From Planctomycetota bacterium (GTDB lineage Bacteria > Planctomycetota > UBA1135), in NCBI GenBank assembly GCA_021776925.1, contig JAJFFB010000023.1:1-55671 (forward strand): 55,671 nucleotides of DNA, written 5' to 3'. Below, piece by piece: positions 26,165-37,544 of this stretch (the stretch's first letter is position 1; every line of letters begins with the position of its first letter). The notes under the pieces were generated by a model. It worked only from the letters and a program-made list of their open reading frames with translations, was not told the origin of the DNA and did not search any database. The translations under genes and the position numbers were made by a program.

Positions 26165-27642
26165 GCGCACTCGACCATCTCCCGATCCTGGTGGTCCTGA
26201 TTCCGCTGCTCACGGCGGTGATTTGCCCCCTATTCCAGAATGGAAGAACCGCCTGGAAGCTTGCCCTTGGGGCAGCGTGGTCGAGTTTCGCGATTGCCTG
26301 CATGCTGCTGCATCAGGTGCTCAACAGCGGCACGGTCAGGTACCAGCTCGGCGGCTGGGAACCGCCCTGGGGCATCGAGTACCGCATCGACGTGCTCGGC
26401 GGCTTTGTGCTGCTGATCGTCACTTCAATCGCCGCGCTGGTCCTCAGTTATGCCCGTCGCAGCGTCGAGGACGAGATCCGGCCCGGCCGCATTTCCTTCT
26501 TTTATGCGGCCTTCCTGCTAGCCTTCTCCGGCCTGGCAGGAATTACCGTCACCGGCGACGCGTTCAATCTTTTTGTCTTTCTGGAAATCTCCTCGCTGTC
26601 CTCTTATGCGCTGATCAGCGCTGGCCGCGACCGGCGCTCCCTGAACGCGGCCTTCCAGTATCTGATCATGGGTTCGATCGGCGCCACCTTCATCCTGATC
26701 GGGATCGGCTTCCTCTACATGATGACCGGCACCCTGAACATGGACGATCTCGCGGTGCGTCTTCCCGAGGTGGCCGACACCCGCACCGTGCGTGCCGGCT
26801 TCGCCTTCCTGACGGTTGGCTTCGGCCTCAAGCTGGCGCTGTTCCCTCTGCACCTCTGGCTCCCCAACGCCTATGCCTACGCGCCCTCGGTGGTGACCGC
26901 ATTCCTCGCCGCCACCGCGACCAAGGTGGCGGTCTATGCGCTGCTGCGTTTCCTGCTCGGCATCTTCGGCGTGGGTTTTTCGCTGATGAGCATGCCCTTC
27001 GACATGATTCTCATCGGCCTCGGCCTGGCGGGAATCTTGTCGGCATCTCTGGTGGCCGTGTTCCAGCAGAACGTAAAACGGATGCTGGCCTATTCGAGCG
27101 TGGCGCAAATTGGCTACATCGCCCTGGGAATCGGCCTGGCCTCGCACACCGGCATCAGCGCCGCGGTCATGCACCTATTCAATCATGCCCTGATGAAGGG
27201 CGCACTGTTCATGTCGCTGGGCGCGGTGGCCTACCGGGTGGGCGCCATGCATATCAGTGATTTTGCCGGCCTCGGCCGGCGCATGCCGTTCACCATGGCG
27301 GCGATCGCCATCGCCGGCCTGAGCCTCATCGGCATCCCCGGGACCGCCGGCTTCATCAGCAAGTGGTTCCTGGTGCTCGGCACCCTCGAGCAGGGGTGGT
27401 GGCCACTGGCTGTGCTGATTCTGCTCGGATCCTTCCTGGCGCTGATCTACGTCGGCCGGATTCTCGAAGCCGCATATTTCGGTACCCCCAAGGAAAATTC
27501 GGCGGTGCGGGAAGCTCCGCTCAGCATGCTGATCCCGATCTGGATCCTGGTCATCGCCAACGTCTACTTCGGCCTCAACACCGAGTTGACCGTCGGTCTT
27601 GCCACCCAGGCAACCACGGATCTATTCGAGGCGCTGCCATGA
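26161..27642 (+). CDS. mnhD: Mrp-type antiporter D-like subunit (first of three)
   Basis: A 493-residue, about 14-helix channel-like subunit of the NuoL/M/N family. The expected ion-path residues are present: Glu in FLEISSLSSYALI, Lys in FGLKLALFPLHLWLPNAYAYAP, Lys in TATKVAVY, and Lys in NHALMKGALFMSLGA. Such subunits move protons, and in Mrp exchange them for sodium. GTG start in the GTGA overlap with mnhC. The stop overlaps the next start as ATGA. Confidence 0.92.
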   Translation: MSALDHLPILVVLIPLLTAVICPLFQNGRTAWKLALGAAWSSFAIACMLLHQVLNSGTVRYQLGGWEPPWGIEYRIDVLGGFVLLIVTSIAALVLSYARRSVEDEIRPGRISFFYAAFLLAFSGLAGITVTGDAFNLFVFLEISSLSSYALISAGRDRRSLNAAFQYLIMGSIGATFILIGIGFLYMMTGTLNMDDLAVRLPEVADTRTVRAGFAFLTVGFGLKLALFPLHLWLPNAYAYAPSVVTAFLAATATKVAVYALLRFLLGIFGVGFSLMSMPFDMILIGLGLAGILSASLVAVFQQNVKRMLAYSSVAQIGYIALGIGLASHTGISAAVMHLFNHALMKGALFMSLGAVAYRVGAMHISDFAGLGRRMPFTMAAIAIAGLSLIGIPGTAGFISKWFLVLGTLEQGWWPLAVLILLGSFLALIYVGRILEAAYFGTPKENSAVREAPLSMLIPIWILVIANVYFGLNTELTVGLATQATTDLFEALP

Positions 27643-29111
27643 ATCCCAGCACCATCCTGCAGCTGATCGTGGTGATTCCCTTGCTGGCTGCCGCCGGCAT
27701 TCTGGCCGCGCGCCGCCGCCCCAATTTGCGTGAGGGAATCACCCTGCTGTGCGGCGCGGTCCTGTTTGCACTGGTCGTCGCTCTGGCCACCACGGTCTCG
27801 TGGGAAAACCCGCCCGTGGTGGCTCTGGCCCAGCCCTTCCCAGGCCTGTCCCTGGCGCTGTCACCAGAACCTCTCGGCGTGTTGTTCGCCTTGGTCGCGA
27901 GTTTCCTGTGGCCGGTCACCATGATCTATGCGATCGGGTACATGCGCAAGCACGGTGAAATCAACCAGACGCGCTTCTATACCGCCTTCGCCCTGGCCAT
28001 TGCCTCGACGCTCGGCATTGCCATGTCGGCCAACCTGCTGACCCTGTTCGTCTTCTATGAACTGCTGACCTTGACCACCTTTCCGCTGGTCACCCATTCC
28101 GGAACCGCCGAAGCCAAGCGCGCGGGGCGCCTCTATATGGGAATCCTGATGGGAACCTCGGTGGCCTTCCTGCTGCTGGCAGTCATCTGGACCTTCAAGC
28201 TCAGCGGCACCCTCGATTTCACCCGCGGCGGCATCTTCCCGCTCGGCACCGACCGCGGAGTACTCGGTGTATTGCTGCTGCTGTTCGTTTTTGGCACCGG
28301 CAAGGCCGCCTTGATGCCGTTCCATCGCTGGCTGCCTGCCGCCATGGTGGCCCCAACGCCGGTATCGGCGTTGTTGCACGCTGTCGCCGTGGTCAAGGCC
28401 GGAGTCTTCACGATCTTGAAGGTGGCGGTCTACATCTTTGGCATGGACACCCTGGGCACGCTGACCAGTGCCGACTTTCTCGCTTATCTGGCGGCCTTCA
28501 CGATCATCGCCTCTTCGGTGTTGGCCATGACCAAGGACAACCTCAAGGCGCGGCTGGCCTACTCGACCATCAGCCAGCTCTCCTATATCGTCCTCGGGGC
28601 GATGCTCGCTACTTCAGCGGGTGTCATGGGAGGCAGCATGCACATCGTCATGCACGCCTTTGGCAAAATCACCCTATTCTTCTGCGCCGGCGCGATTCTG
28701 GTGGCGACGCACCGCACCAAGGTGAGCGAATTGGATGGCCTCGGCCGGCGCATGCCGTTCACCATGGCCGCGTTCACCATCGGTGCCTTGTCCATTGTGG
28801 GCCTGCCTCCGATGGGGGGCACCTGGAGCAAATGGATGTTGGTGCAGGGCACCCTGGACGCCGGAGCCTGGGTGCTGATGGCGGCGCTACTGGTCTCCTC
28901 CCTGCTCAATATCGCCTACCTGCTGTCCATCCCGGTGCGCGGCTTCTTCGCCCGGCCGGTGGCGTGCGTACAGGATCACGGCAACCCGGATGAGATCAAG
29001 GAGGCGCCCTTGCCGTGCCTGCTGGCCATCGGCATCACCGCAATTGGCTGCGTGTTGTTGTTCTTCTTCCCCGACGGAGTCCACGCCCTCGCCGAGGAAA
29101 TCGTCAGATGA
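27639..29111 (+). CDS. Mrp-type antiporter D-like subunit (second of three)
   Basis: A 490-residue member of the proton-conducting antiporter family. Family marks: Glu in LFVFYELLTLTTFPLV, Lys in GTGKAALMPFHRWLPAAMVAPTPVSALLHAVAVVKAG, and Lys in MHAFGKITLFFCAG. It is clearly distinct from the two other D-like subunits, with a NuoM-like HAVAVVKAG motif. Start at 27639 from the ATGA overlap; an earlier in-frame extension lies inside the previous gene. Terminates in another ATGA overlap. With three such subunits the complex resembles NADH dehydrogenase-like antiporter modules more than the seven-subunit Bacillus Mrp. Confidence 0.9.
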   Translation: MNPSTILQLIVVIPLLAAAGILAARRRPNLREGITLLCGAVLFALVVALATTVSWENPPVVALAQPFPGLSLALSPEPLGVLFALVASFLWPVTMIYAIGYMRKHGEINQTRFYTAFALAIASTLGIAMSANLLTLFVFYELLTLTTFPLVTHSGTAEAKRAGRLYMGILMGTSVAFLLLAVIWTFKLSGTLDFTRGGIFPLGTDRGVLGVLLLLFVFGTGKAALMPFHRWLPAAMVAPTPVSALLHAVAVVKAGVFTILKVAVYIFGMDTLGTLTSADFLAYLAAFTIIASSVLAMTKDNLKARLAYSTISQLSYIVLGAMLATSAGVMGGSMHIVMHAFGKITLFFCAGAILVATHRTKVSELDGLGRRMPFTMAAFTIGALSIVGLPPMGGTWSKWMLVQGTLDAGAWVLMAALLVSSLLNIAYLLSIPVRGFFARPVACVQDHGNPDEIKEAPLPCLLAIGITAIGCVLLFFFPDGVHALAEEIVR

Positions 29112-29419
29112 GCGACAAGGACCTGAAGCGCCCGAAGTCACACCTCTTCGATAACCCGAAGAACGTGACCCGCGTGATCCGCGGCCTGCTTCTGTTGTGC
29201 CTGGTCCTGGTGGTGCTCGACGCGGTCATTCACCGCCACACCGCCCACCCGTGGGAGAAGGTGTTCGCTTTCTACCCGATGTACGGTTTCGTGGCCTGCG
29301 TGACCCTGGTGCTGTTGGCCAAGGGGCTGCGCAAGCTGGTCATGCGCAGTGACGATTACTACGGGCGGTTCGAGGAACCCCCTGAGGACGGACCAGCATC
29401 CAGGAGCGATGATGTTTAA
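29108..29419 (+). CDS. Small two-helix membrane protein in the Mrp-type operon
   Basis: A 103-residue protein: a charged N-terminal 22 residues, helix one (GLLLLCLVLVVLDAVI), a short HRHTAHPWEKVFAFYPMYGF loop, helix two (VACVTLVLLAKGL) and an acidic tail with DDYYGRFEEP. It overlaps the preceding gene by ATGA and the next by eight bases, so it is an integral part of the operon. I recall similar small proteins in comparable operons but know no name or function. An accessory or assembly subunit is the simplest guess. Confidence 0.8.
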   Translation: MSDKDLKRPKSHLFDNPKNVTRVIRGLLLLCLVLVVLDAVIHRHTAHPWEKVFAFYPMYGFVACVTLVLLAKGLRKLVMRSDDYYGRFEEPPEDGPASRSDDV

Positions 29420-31106
29420 CTTCGCTCCGGTCCTGCCGCTGCTGATCGGCGCCTTTTTTGCGGCCCTGACCCGCGGCCGGGTCCGCGCTCTGCTGATGCT
29501 GGCCACGCCGGTGGTCGGCGCGGTCCTCCTGTATACATTCACCCCAGGAACCACCGTCCCGGTTGAATGGATGGGGCTGGAGCTGACCCCGGTGCGCGTC
29601 GACCGCCTGTCGCTGCTGTTCGGCTACCTGTTTCATCTGGCGGCCTTCCTCGGGGTCATCTACTCACTGCACCTCAAGGACACCCTGCAGCTGGTTGCCT
29701 CCCTCGCCTATGCCGCTTGCGCAGTGGGCGCGGTGTTCGCCGGTGACCTGCTGACCTTGTTCTTGTACTGGGAGGCCCTGGCGGTCACCTCCGCCGCTCT
29801 GGTCTTCGCCCGCCGCAGCGAGCGCGCTTTCGCTGCCGGCCTCCGCTACCTGCTGATTCAGGTTCTTTCCGGGGTGTTGCTGCTTGCCGGCGCCATTGCC
29901 TGGGCCAAGGGTGGCCACGGCCTGGAATTCGGGCACATCGGCACCGGCTCGATCGCCGGCAAGCTGATCTTCGTCGCCTTTGGCATCAAGGCGGGTTTCC
30001 CTCTGCTGCACAACTGGCTCACCGACGCCTACCCGGAAGCGACGCCCAGCGGCACCGTATTCCTGAGTGCTTTCACCACCAAAGTCGCGATTTACTCGTT
30101 GGCGCGCGGCTTTGGTGGCACCGAGATGCTGGTTTACATCGGCGCCGCCATGGCCTGCTTCCCGATCTTCTACGCGGTGATCGCCAACGATCTGCGCCGC
30201 GTTCTGGCTTACAGCCTGATCAACCAGCTCGGATTCATGGTGGTGGGGATCGGCATCGGCACCGAGCTGGCGATCAATGGCGCAGTGGCGCACGCCTTCA
30301 ACGACGTGCTGTTCAAAGGCCTGCTGATGATGAGCATGGGCGCGGTGCTGCACGTCACCGGCGAGATGCGCGGATCCGAACTCGGCGGACTGTACAAACG
30401 GATGCCCAAGACCGCGATTCTGTGCATGGTCGGGGCGGCGTCGATCTCGGCCTTCCCGTTGTTCAACGGCTTCGTCAGCAAATCGATGATCGTCACCGCC
30501 GTGCTCGAGGAAGGCTATGAGTGGGTGTGGCTGGCGCTGTTGTTTGCCGCGGCTGGTGTATTCCACCACGCCGGCATCAAGATTCCGTTCTTCGCCTTCT
30601 TCTCGCACGACTCCAAACACGTCAAGCAGGCGCACGAGCCGCCCACCAACATGCTGGTGGCCATGACCATCGCCGCCGCCCTTTGTATCGGCATCGGCTG
30701 CTTCCCCGGAACGCTGTACCGGCTCCTCCCGTACCCAACCGGATATTCACCCTACGACAGCAGCCACGTCCTGGCACAGATGCAGTTGTTGGCCTTCTCG
30801 GCGCTCGCCTTCCTGAGCCTGAAGATTTACAAGATCTATCCGCCGGAACTGCGCTCGGTCAATCTCGACGCAGAGTGGATCTACCGCCGTCTGGTGCCAA
30901 ACGCCTTCCGTCACGCCCTGGCGGCGGTGGGCCGGGTCGGCAACCAGGTCCGTTCCCATTCTTTCAGGCTGGTGTCCAGCTCGATCCTGGCCCTGGCGCG
31001 CCACCACCGCTCTGAAGGAGTGCTGGCCCGCAGCTGGCCGACCGGGAGCATGGTGTTGTGGGTGGCTGTCCTGCTCGGCACCACCCTGCTGCTTTATTAC
31101 CTCTGA
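29412..31106 (+). CDS. Mrp-type antiporter D-like subunit (third of three)
   Basis: About 564 residues and 14 or more helices. Conserved residues: Glu in LFLYWEALAVTSAALVF, Lys in FGIKAGFPLLHNWLTDAYPEATP, Lys in TTKVAIY, and Lys in NDVLFKGLLMMSMGA. The C-terminal 150 residues after the antiporter core have extra helices and a soluble helical segment (RLVPNAFRHALAAVGRVGNQ), longer than in the other two D subunits and reminiscent of NuoL-type extensions. Of two adjacent ATGs, 29412 has the better spacing (5 nt) from AGGAG at 29402-29406; 29409 remains possible. Last gene of the operon. Confidence 0.9.
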   Translation: MFNFAPVLPLLIGAFFAALTRGRVRALLMLATPVVGAVLLYTFTPGTTVPVEWMGLELTPVRVDRLSLLFGYLFHLAAFLGVIYSLHLKDTLQLVASLAYAACAVGAVFAGDLLTLFLYWEALAVTSAALVFARRSERAFAAGLRYLLIQVLSGVLLLAGAIAWAKGGHGLEFGHIGTGSIAGKLIFVAFGIKAGFPLLHNWLTDAYPEATPSGTVFLSAFTTKVAIYSLARGFGGTEMLVYIGAAMACFPIFYAVIANDLRRVLAYSLINQLGFMVVGIGIGTELAINGAVAHAFNDVLFKGLLMMSMGAVLHVTGEMRGSELGGLYKRMPKTAILCMVGAASISAFPLFNGFVSKSMIVTAVLEEGYEWVWLALLFAAAGVFHHAGIKIPFFAFFSHDSKHVKQAHEPPTNMLVAMTIAAALCIGIGCFPGTLYRLLPYPTGYSPYDSSHVLAQMQLLAFSALAFLSLKIYKIYPPELRSVNLDAEWIYRRLVPNAFRHALAAVGRVGNQVRSHSFRLVSSSILALARHHRSEGVLARSWPTGSMVLWVAVLLGTTLLLYYL

Positions 31107-31139
31107 TCCGAACACGGACTGCAAAGGATCAGAACTCGT
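31102..31139. repeat. Inverted and direct repeat between convergent stop codons
   Basis: TCTGATCC (31102-31109) is inverted at 31126-31133 (GGATCAGA), with a 16-nt loop, and could form a weak hairpin; no T run follows. The same area also shows a direct repeat, GATCCGAACACGG (31105-31117) against GATCAGAACTCGT (31127-31139), 10 of 13 alike. The two TGA stops of the facing genes lie inside it. Confidence 0.35.
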
Positions 31140-31752
31140 AGCCAAAGGCCTCGACCTCATTGCGCCATTCGGTGGCTACAAAATCGCGACACGCCGAGTC
31201 ATAGAAATCCCGGTAGTCCTTGTGCTGGGTCTTGTTCAGGTGAGGCAGGCTGGCCTCAATGCCGAGGTGGGTGCAGACGCGGCCGAAGTCCTCTTGCAGG
31301 TGTTCCATATGACCGAGGAAATCCACGCCGACCTGTCCTTTCAGGTCGGTCACCAGGCGCACCTGGTCGCGCCGGTCACGGGCGCGTTCGTAGCGCAGGT
31401 AGGCGGCGAAATCGGGCAGCGCGCGCACCTCACGGAAACGCCGGTGGTCAGGCTGGTTCTTGACGTAGGAGTATTCTGATACCAGCCGCGCCCATGGGTT
31501 GCGCACGAAGGCGAACTTGTACATATCGGCATAGACCTGAGTGGGCAGGCGCTGCTGGGCGTAAGCCAGACTGCCGTGCACTCGATACAGGATGCGCTTC
31601 CAGTCGCGGCGCAGACCGGCACGCGAAAGGACCTTGTTGAACAGCGTCTGCGGAGGCTGCAGCGCCCACGGCTGCAGCGCGCGAGCCACACTGGTCCCTC
31701 CCGTTTTCGGGATATGGATGAAGAGGAAGTTCTTCTCCTCGGAAAGCAGCAT
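31129..31752 (-). CDS. Sulfotransferase family protein
   Basis: A 207-residue PAPS-dependent sulfotransferase of the carbohydrate type. The 5'-phosphosulfate loop is HIPKTGGTS (13-21); the 3'-phosphate site is FVRNPWARLVSEYSY. A membrane anchor is not present, so it should be cytoplasmic and may sulfate a glycan or small molecule. LNKTQHKDYRDFYD near the C-terminus is also usual in the family. It is alone on its strand, tail to tail with the Mrp-type operon and diverging from murJ across about 70 bases. Confidence 0.88.
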   Translation of the reverse strand: MLLSEEKNFLFIHIPKTGGTSVARALQPWALQPPQTLFNKVLSRAGLRRDWKRILYRVHGSLAYAQQRLPTQVYADMYKFAFVRNPWARLVSEYSYVKNQPDHRRFREVRALPDFAAYLRYERARDRRDQVRLVTDLKGQVGVDFLGHMEHLQEDFGRVCTHLGIEASLPHLNKTQHKDYRDFYDSACRDFVATEWRNEVEAFGYEF

Positions 31753-31825
31753 CGTGGACAGGGGAGGACGGATCTGTGCCAGACCTGCATGGCATTCTAG
31801 GTCCTCGCCGTGCTAGAAATTCGAT

Positions 31826-33385
31826 GTGGGCGAAGGGAACGCCGAGACCGCTGCCGCCGGCGCATCCATTACCGGCCGTGGTGCCGTGCGCGGCGCCCTG
31901 GTCACTGCGGTCTGGACCCTGCTGTCGCGCATCCTCGGATTTGCCCGCGATGCGCTGATGCTGGCGGTATTCGGCGTCAGCGCCGAAGCCGGCAACTTCG
32001 TCATCGCCTGGATGGTTCCCAACCTGTTCCGCCGACTGTTCGGCGAAGGAGCGGTCAGCGCGGCGGTTCAGCCGGCTCTGGCGCGCACCCAGGCCAGCGC
32101 GGGGCAGGCCGCCGCCGGTGCCCTCTACGCCCGTTTCCAGGGCCTGCTGGTGACCGTACTCCTGGCCCTCGTGGTCCTCGGCGAGGGGGTGGTGCTGTTC
32201 CTGCGCGACCGATTGCCGCTCAGCGCGGTAGAAGATCGAGAGGCGTTGCTGCTCTCCGCCGGCCTGCTGCCCTACGTGATCCCGATCTGCCTGACCGCGC
32301 TGGCCGGGGCCCCGCAGCAGTTGTCCGGCCGTTTCACTCTGCCGGCGCTTGCTCCCGCGGTGCTGAACGTGGTCTGGATCAGCTGGCTGCTGATGATCTG
32401 GAGCGACCCGGACATCTACTGGCTGCCCGCCGGCATCCTGGTGGGCGGCCTGCTGCAGTGGATCATGCAAATGCCGGGAGTGCGCGCCGGCGGCTGGCCG
32501 CTGGCACCGCGTTGGGACTGGGGCGATCCACGCCTGCGTCAGGCCCTGCGTGCCTTTTTGCCCGCAATCCTCGGGCTGGCGGCGATCCAGCTCAACCTGA
32601 TGGTCGACCAGATCCTGGTGCGCGAGATCGTTGGCGAAGACGCCAATACCTATACCTACGCCGCCAACCGCCTATTGCAACTGCCGATGGCGCTGGTCGG
32701 GATCTCGGCGGCGACCGCCGCCATGCCTCTGTTCTCGCGTCTGGCGGCGGAGCGGCGCACCTCCGAACTCACCACCGCGCTGCGCCAGGGCACCGAGGTC
32801 ACCCTGACCCTGATGCTGGCGGCCGGGGCCGGCCTCTATCTGCTGGCCGGGCCGGTGATCGAGACCCTGTTCGAGCACCGACGTTTCCAGCCAGAGAATA
32901 CTCAGGAGCTGACCCACGTGCTGCGTGCCTACCTGTGGTCCCTGCCCGCCGCCGCGCTGCTCGGCCTGCTTGTGCGCGCGCGCCAGGCCAGCGGCGATTT
33001 GCGCGGGCCGGCGCGCTGGGCGCTGGCCGCGGTGCCGGTCAACATTGGCCTCGATTTGCTGTTGCTGCCGCGCATGGGAGTGGCCGGCGCCGGTTATGCC
33101 ACCGCCGCAGCCCTCACCGTGCAGATGCTGGCGCTGCAGGCCGGCCTGGGCCGCTTCGGCATCGGCCGACCTCTGTCCTGGCGCCGGCTGGCCACTCTGG
33201 CGGCACCGGCCCTGGCCTCCACCCTGGCCGCCGGGATGGTGCTGATGCTCGGCAACGAAACGCTGCCCGCCTGGGCTTTGCTGCTATTGGCGGTCCCGCT
33301 TGGAATCGTGGCGGCGGCGGTGGTCGCGCACCGCGTCCTGCCGCAGGCTTCCTCCATGGTCATGGCGCGGCTGCGACGTCGATGA
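31826..33385 (+). CDS. murJ: MurJ/MviN lipid II flippase
   Basis: A 519-residue MOP-superfamily protein with about 14 helices that moves lipid II across the inner membrane for peptidoglycan synthesis. N-terminal family signature: TLLSRILGFARDALMLAVFG and VPNLFRRLFGEGAVSAAV; later QLNLMVDQILVRE, RLLQLPMALVGISAATAAMPLFS and RRFQPENTQ. The start is a GTG (31826) within a short leader, GEGNAETAAAG, before the first helix; no good ATG is available. The stop overlaps the start of the decayed transporter (ATGA). Confidence 0.93.
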   Translation: MGEGNAETAAAGASITGRGAVRGALVTAVWTLLSRILGFARDALMLAVFGVSAEAGNFVIAWMVPNLFRRLFGEGAVSAAVQPALARTQASAGQAAAGALYARFQGLLVTVLLALVVLGEGVVLFLRDRLPLSAVEDREALLLSAGLLPYVIPICLTALAGAPQQLSGRFTLPALAPAVLNVVWISWLLMIWSDPDIYWLPAGILVGGLLQWIMQMPGVRAGGWPLAPRWDWGDPRLRQALRAFLPAILGLAAIQLNLMVDQILVREIVGEDANTYTYAANRLLQLPMALVGISAATAAMPLFSRLAAERRTSELTTALRQGTEVTLTLMLAAGAGLYLLAGPVIETLFEHRRFQPENTQELTHVLRAYLWSLPAAALLGLLVRARQASGDLRGPARWALAAVPVNIGLDLLLLPRMGVAGAGYATAAALTVQMLALQAGLGRFGIGRPLSWRRLATLAAPALASTLAAGMVLMLGNETLPAWALLLLAVPLGIVAAAVVAHRVLPQASSMVMARLRRR

Positions 33386-33869
33386 AACGGTCTTTTGCCG
33401 CCGTGGTCCTGGCCACCGGCAGCGGTGCGCTGATCCTGTTCGGCTGTGTGCAGCCGACCACGATCCTGGCCGCGGTCCGTGATGGCGACGTCATGCGCGG
33501 CTGGACCCTGATGGACATCGGCCTGGCCTTCGGCGGCCTGGTGCTGCTGGTCCTGCCAGGTCTGACCGCCCCTTCTCCCAGCGGCTCGCTGCTGATGGCG
33601 GTGGCCGGTCTGGCGTGGGGGATGTACACGCTGCGTGGCCGCGGCTACAGCTTGTGGTACACCGCCTTGCCGGCGATGTCGACCACACTGGCCTCGGTGC
33701 TGCAGTTGTTGGTGCAGGTGCAGGCGGCCCTCGGTGGCGTGCTGTTCATGGGCGAGGTCCTGTCGCCACGCCTCTTGGTCACCGCGGCGATGGTCCTGGC
33801 GGAATTTCCCTGGTGCTGATGCAAGCAAGGCGCAGGAGTCTGGGTTGCCGATCTGCCGGGCGTGCCTAG
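33382..33869 (+). pseudogene. Decayed EamA/DMT-family transporter
   Basis: The first frame gives 145 residues (33382-33819) with EamA-type text: GALILFGCVQPTTILAAV, then LVLPGLTAPSPSGSLLMAVAGLAWGMYTLRGRG, then directly YSLWYTALPAMSTTLASVLQLLVQVQAALGGVLFMGE. In intact relatives about 75-85 residues stand between RGRG and the YSLWY segment, and further helices precede the first block. The 3' end is also frameshifted: the expected GGISLVLM text continues in another frame to a TAG at 33869. So three lesions are visible: N-terminal truncation, internal deletion and frameshift. The ATG overlaps the murJ stop, so it may still be translated as a fragment. Confidence 0.75.
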
Positions 33870-33872
33870 TAT
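33845..33872 (+). promoter_or_regulatory. Candidate promoter of the 108-residue gene
   Basis: TTGCCG (33845-33850), a 16-nt spacer and TAGTAT (33867-33872), 41 nt before the start codon. Confidence 0.4.
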
Positions 33873-34208
33873 GAAAGACGGGCATCCCCCCGCGATTCTG
33901 CCGGAGCCAGGCCATGACTGAAGAAGTACGCACAGCAGAGGAAATGCAGAGCGAAGGCTCGCATCTCGAGACCTTCCCCGACGTGTTGAACGCCCTCGTG
34001 GGCAAGGTGGTGACGGTCGCCAACCCCCAGTCCTACGAAGACGCGCCGGTCGGCCACAAACTCACCGTCGGTTTCTATCGCGCCAAGATCCTGGCGGTCA
34101 AAGCCGACCACCTGGTGCTGTTCACCGAGTTCAAGCACATGCGTGGCAGCGAAGGTGCCGAGGCAGTCAAGCAGTTCGTGCCTCTGGACCGCGTCAAGCG
34201 GATCAGCG

Positions 34209-37466
<3,258 letters not shown>

Positions 37467-37544
37467 GGGGAGACGCCTGAATTCGGGTCATTCTACCCGC
37501 CGACCCGACGCTGTCAGCTTTGCTGGCCCGAATTGTGCCCGTCT

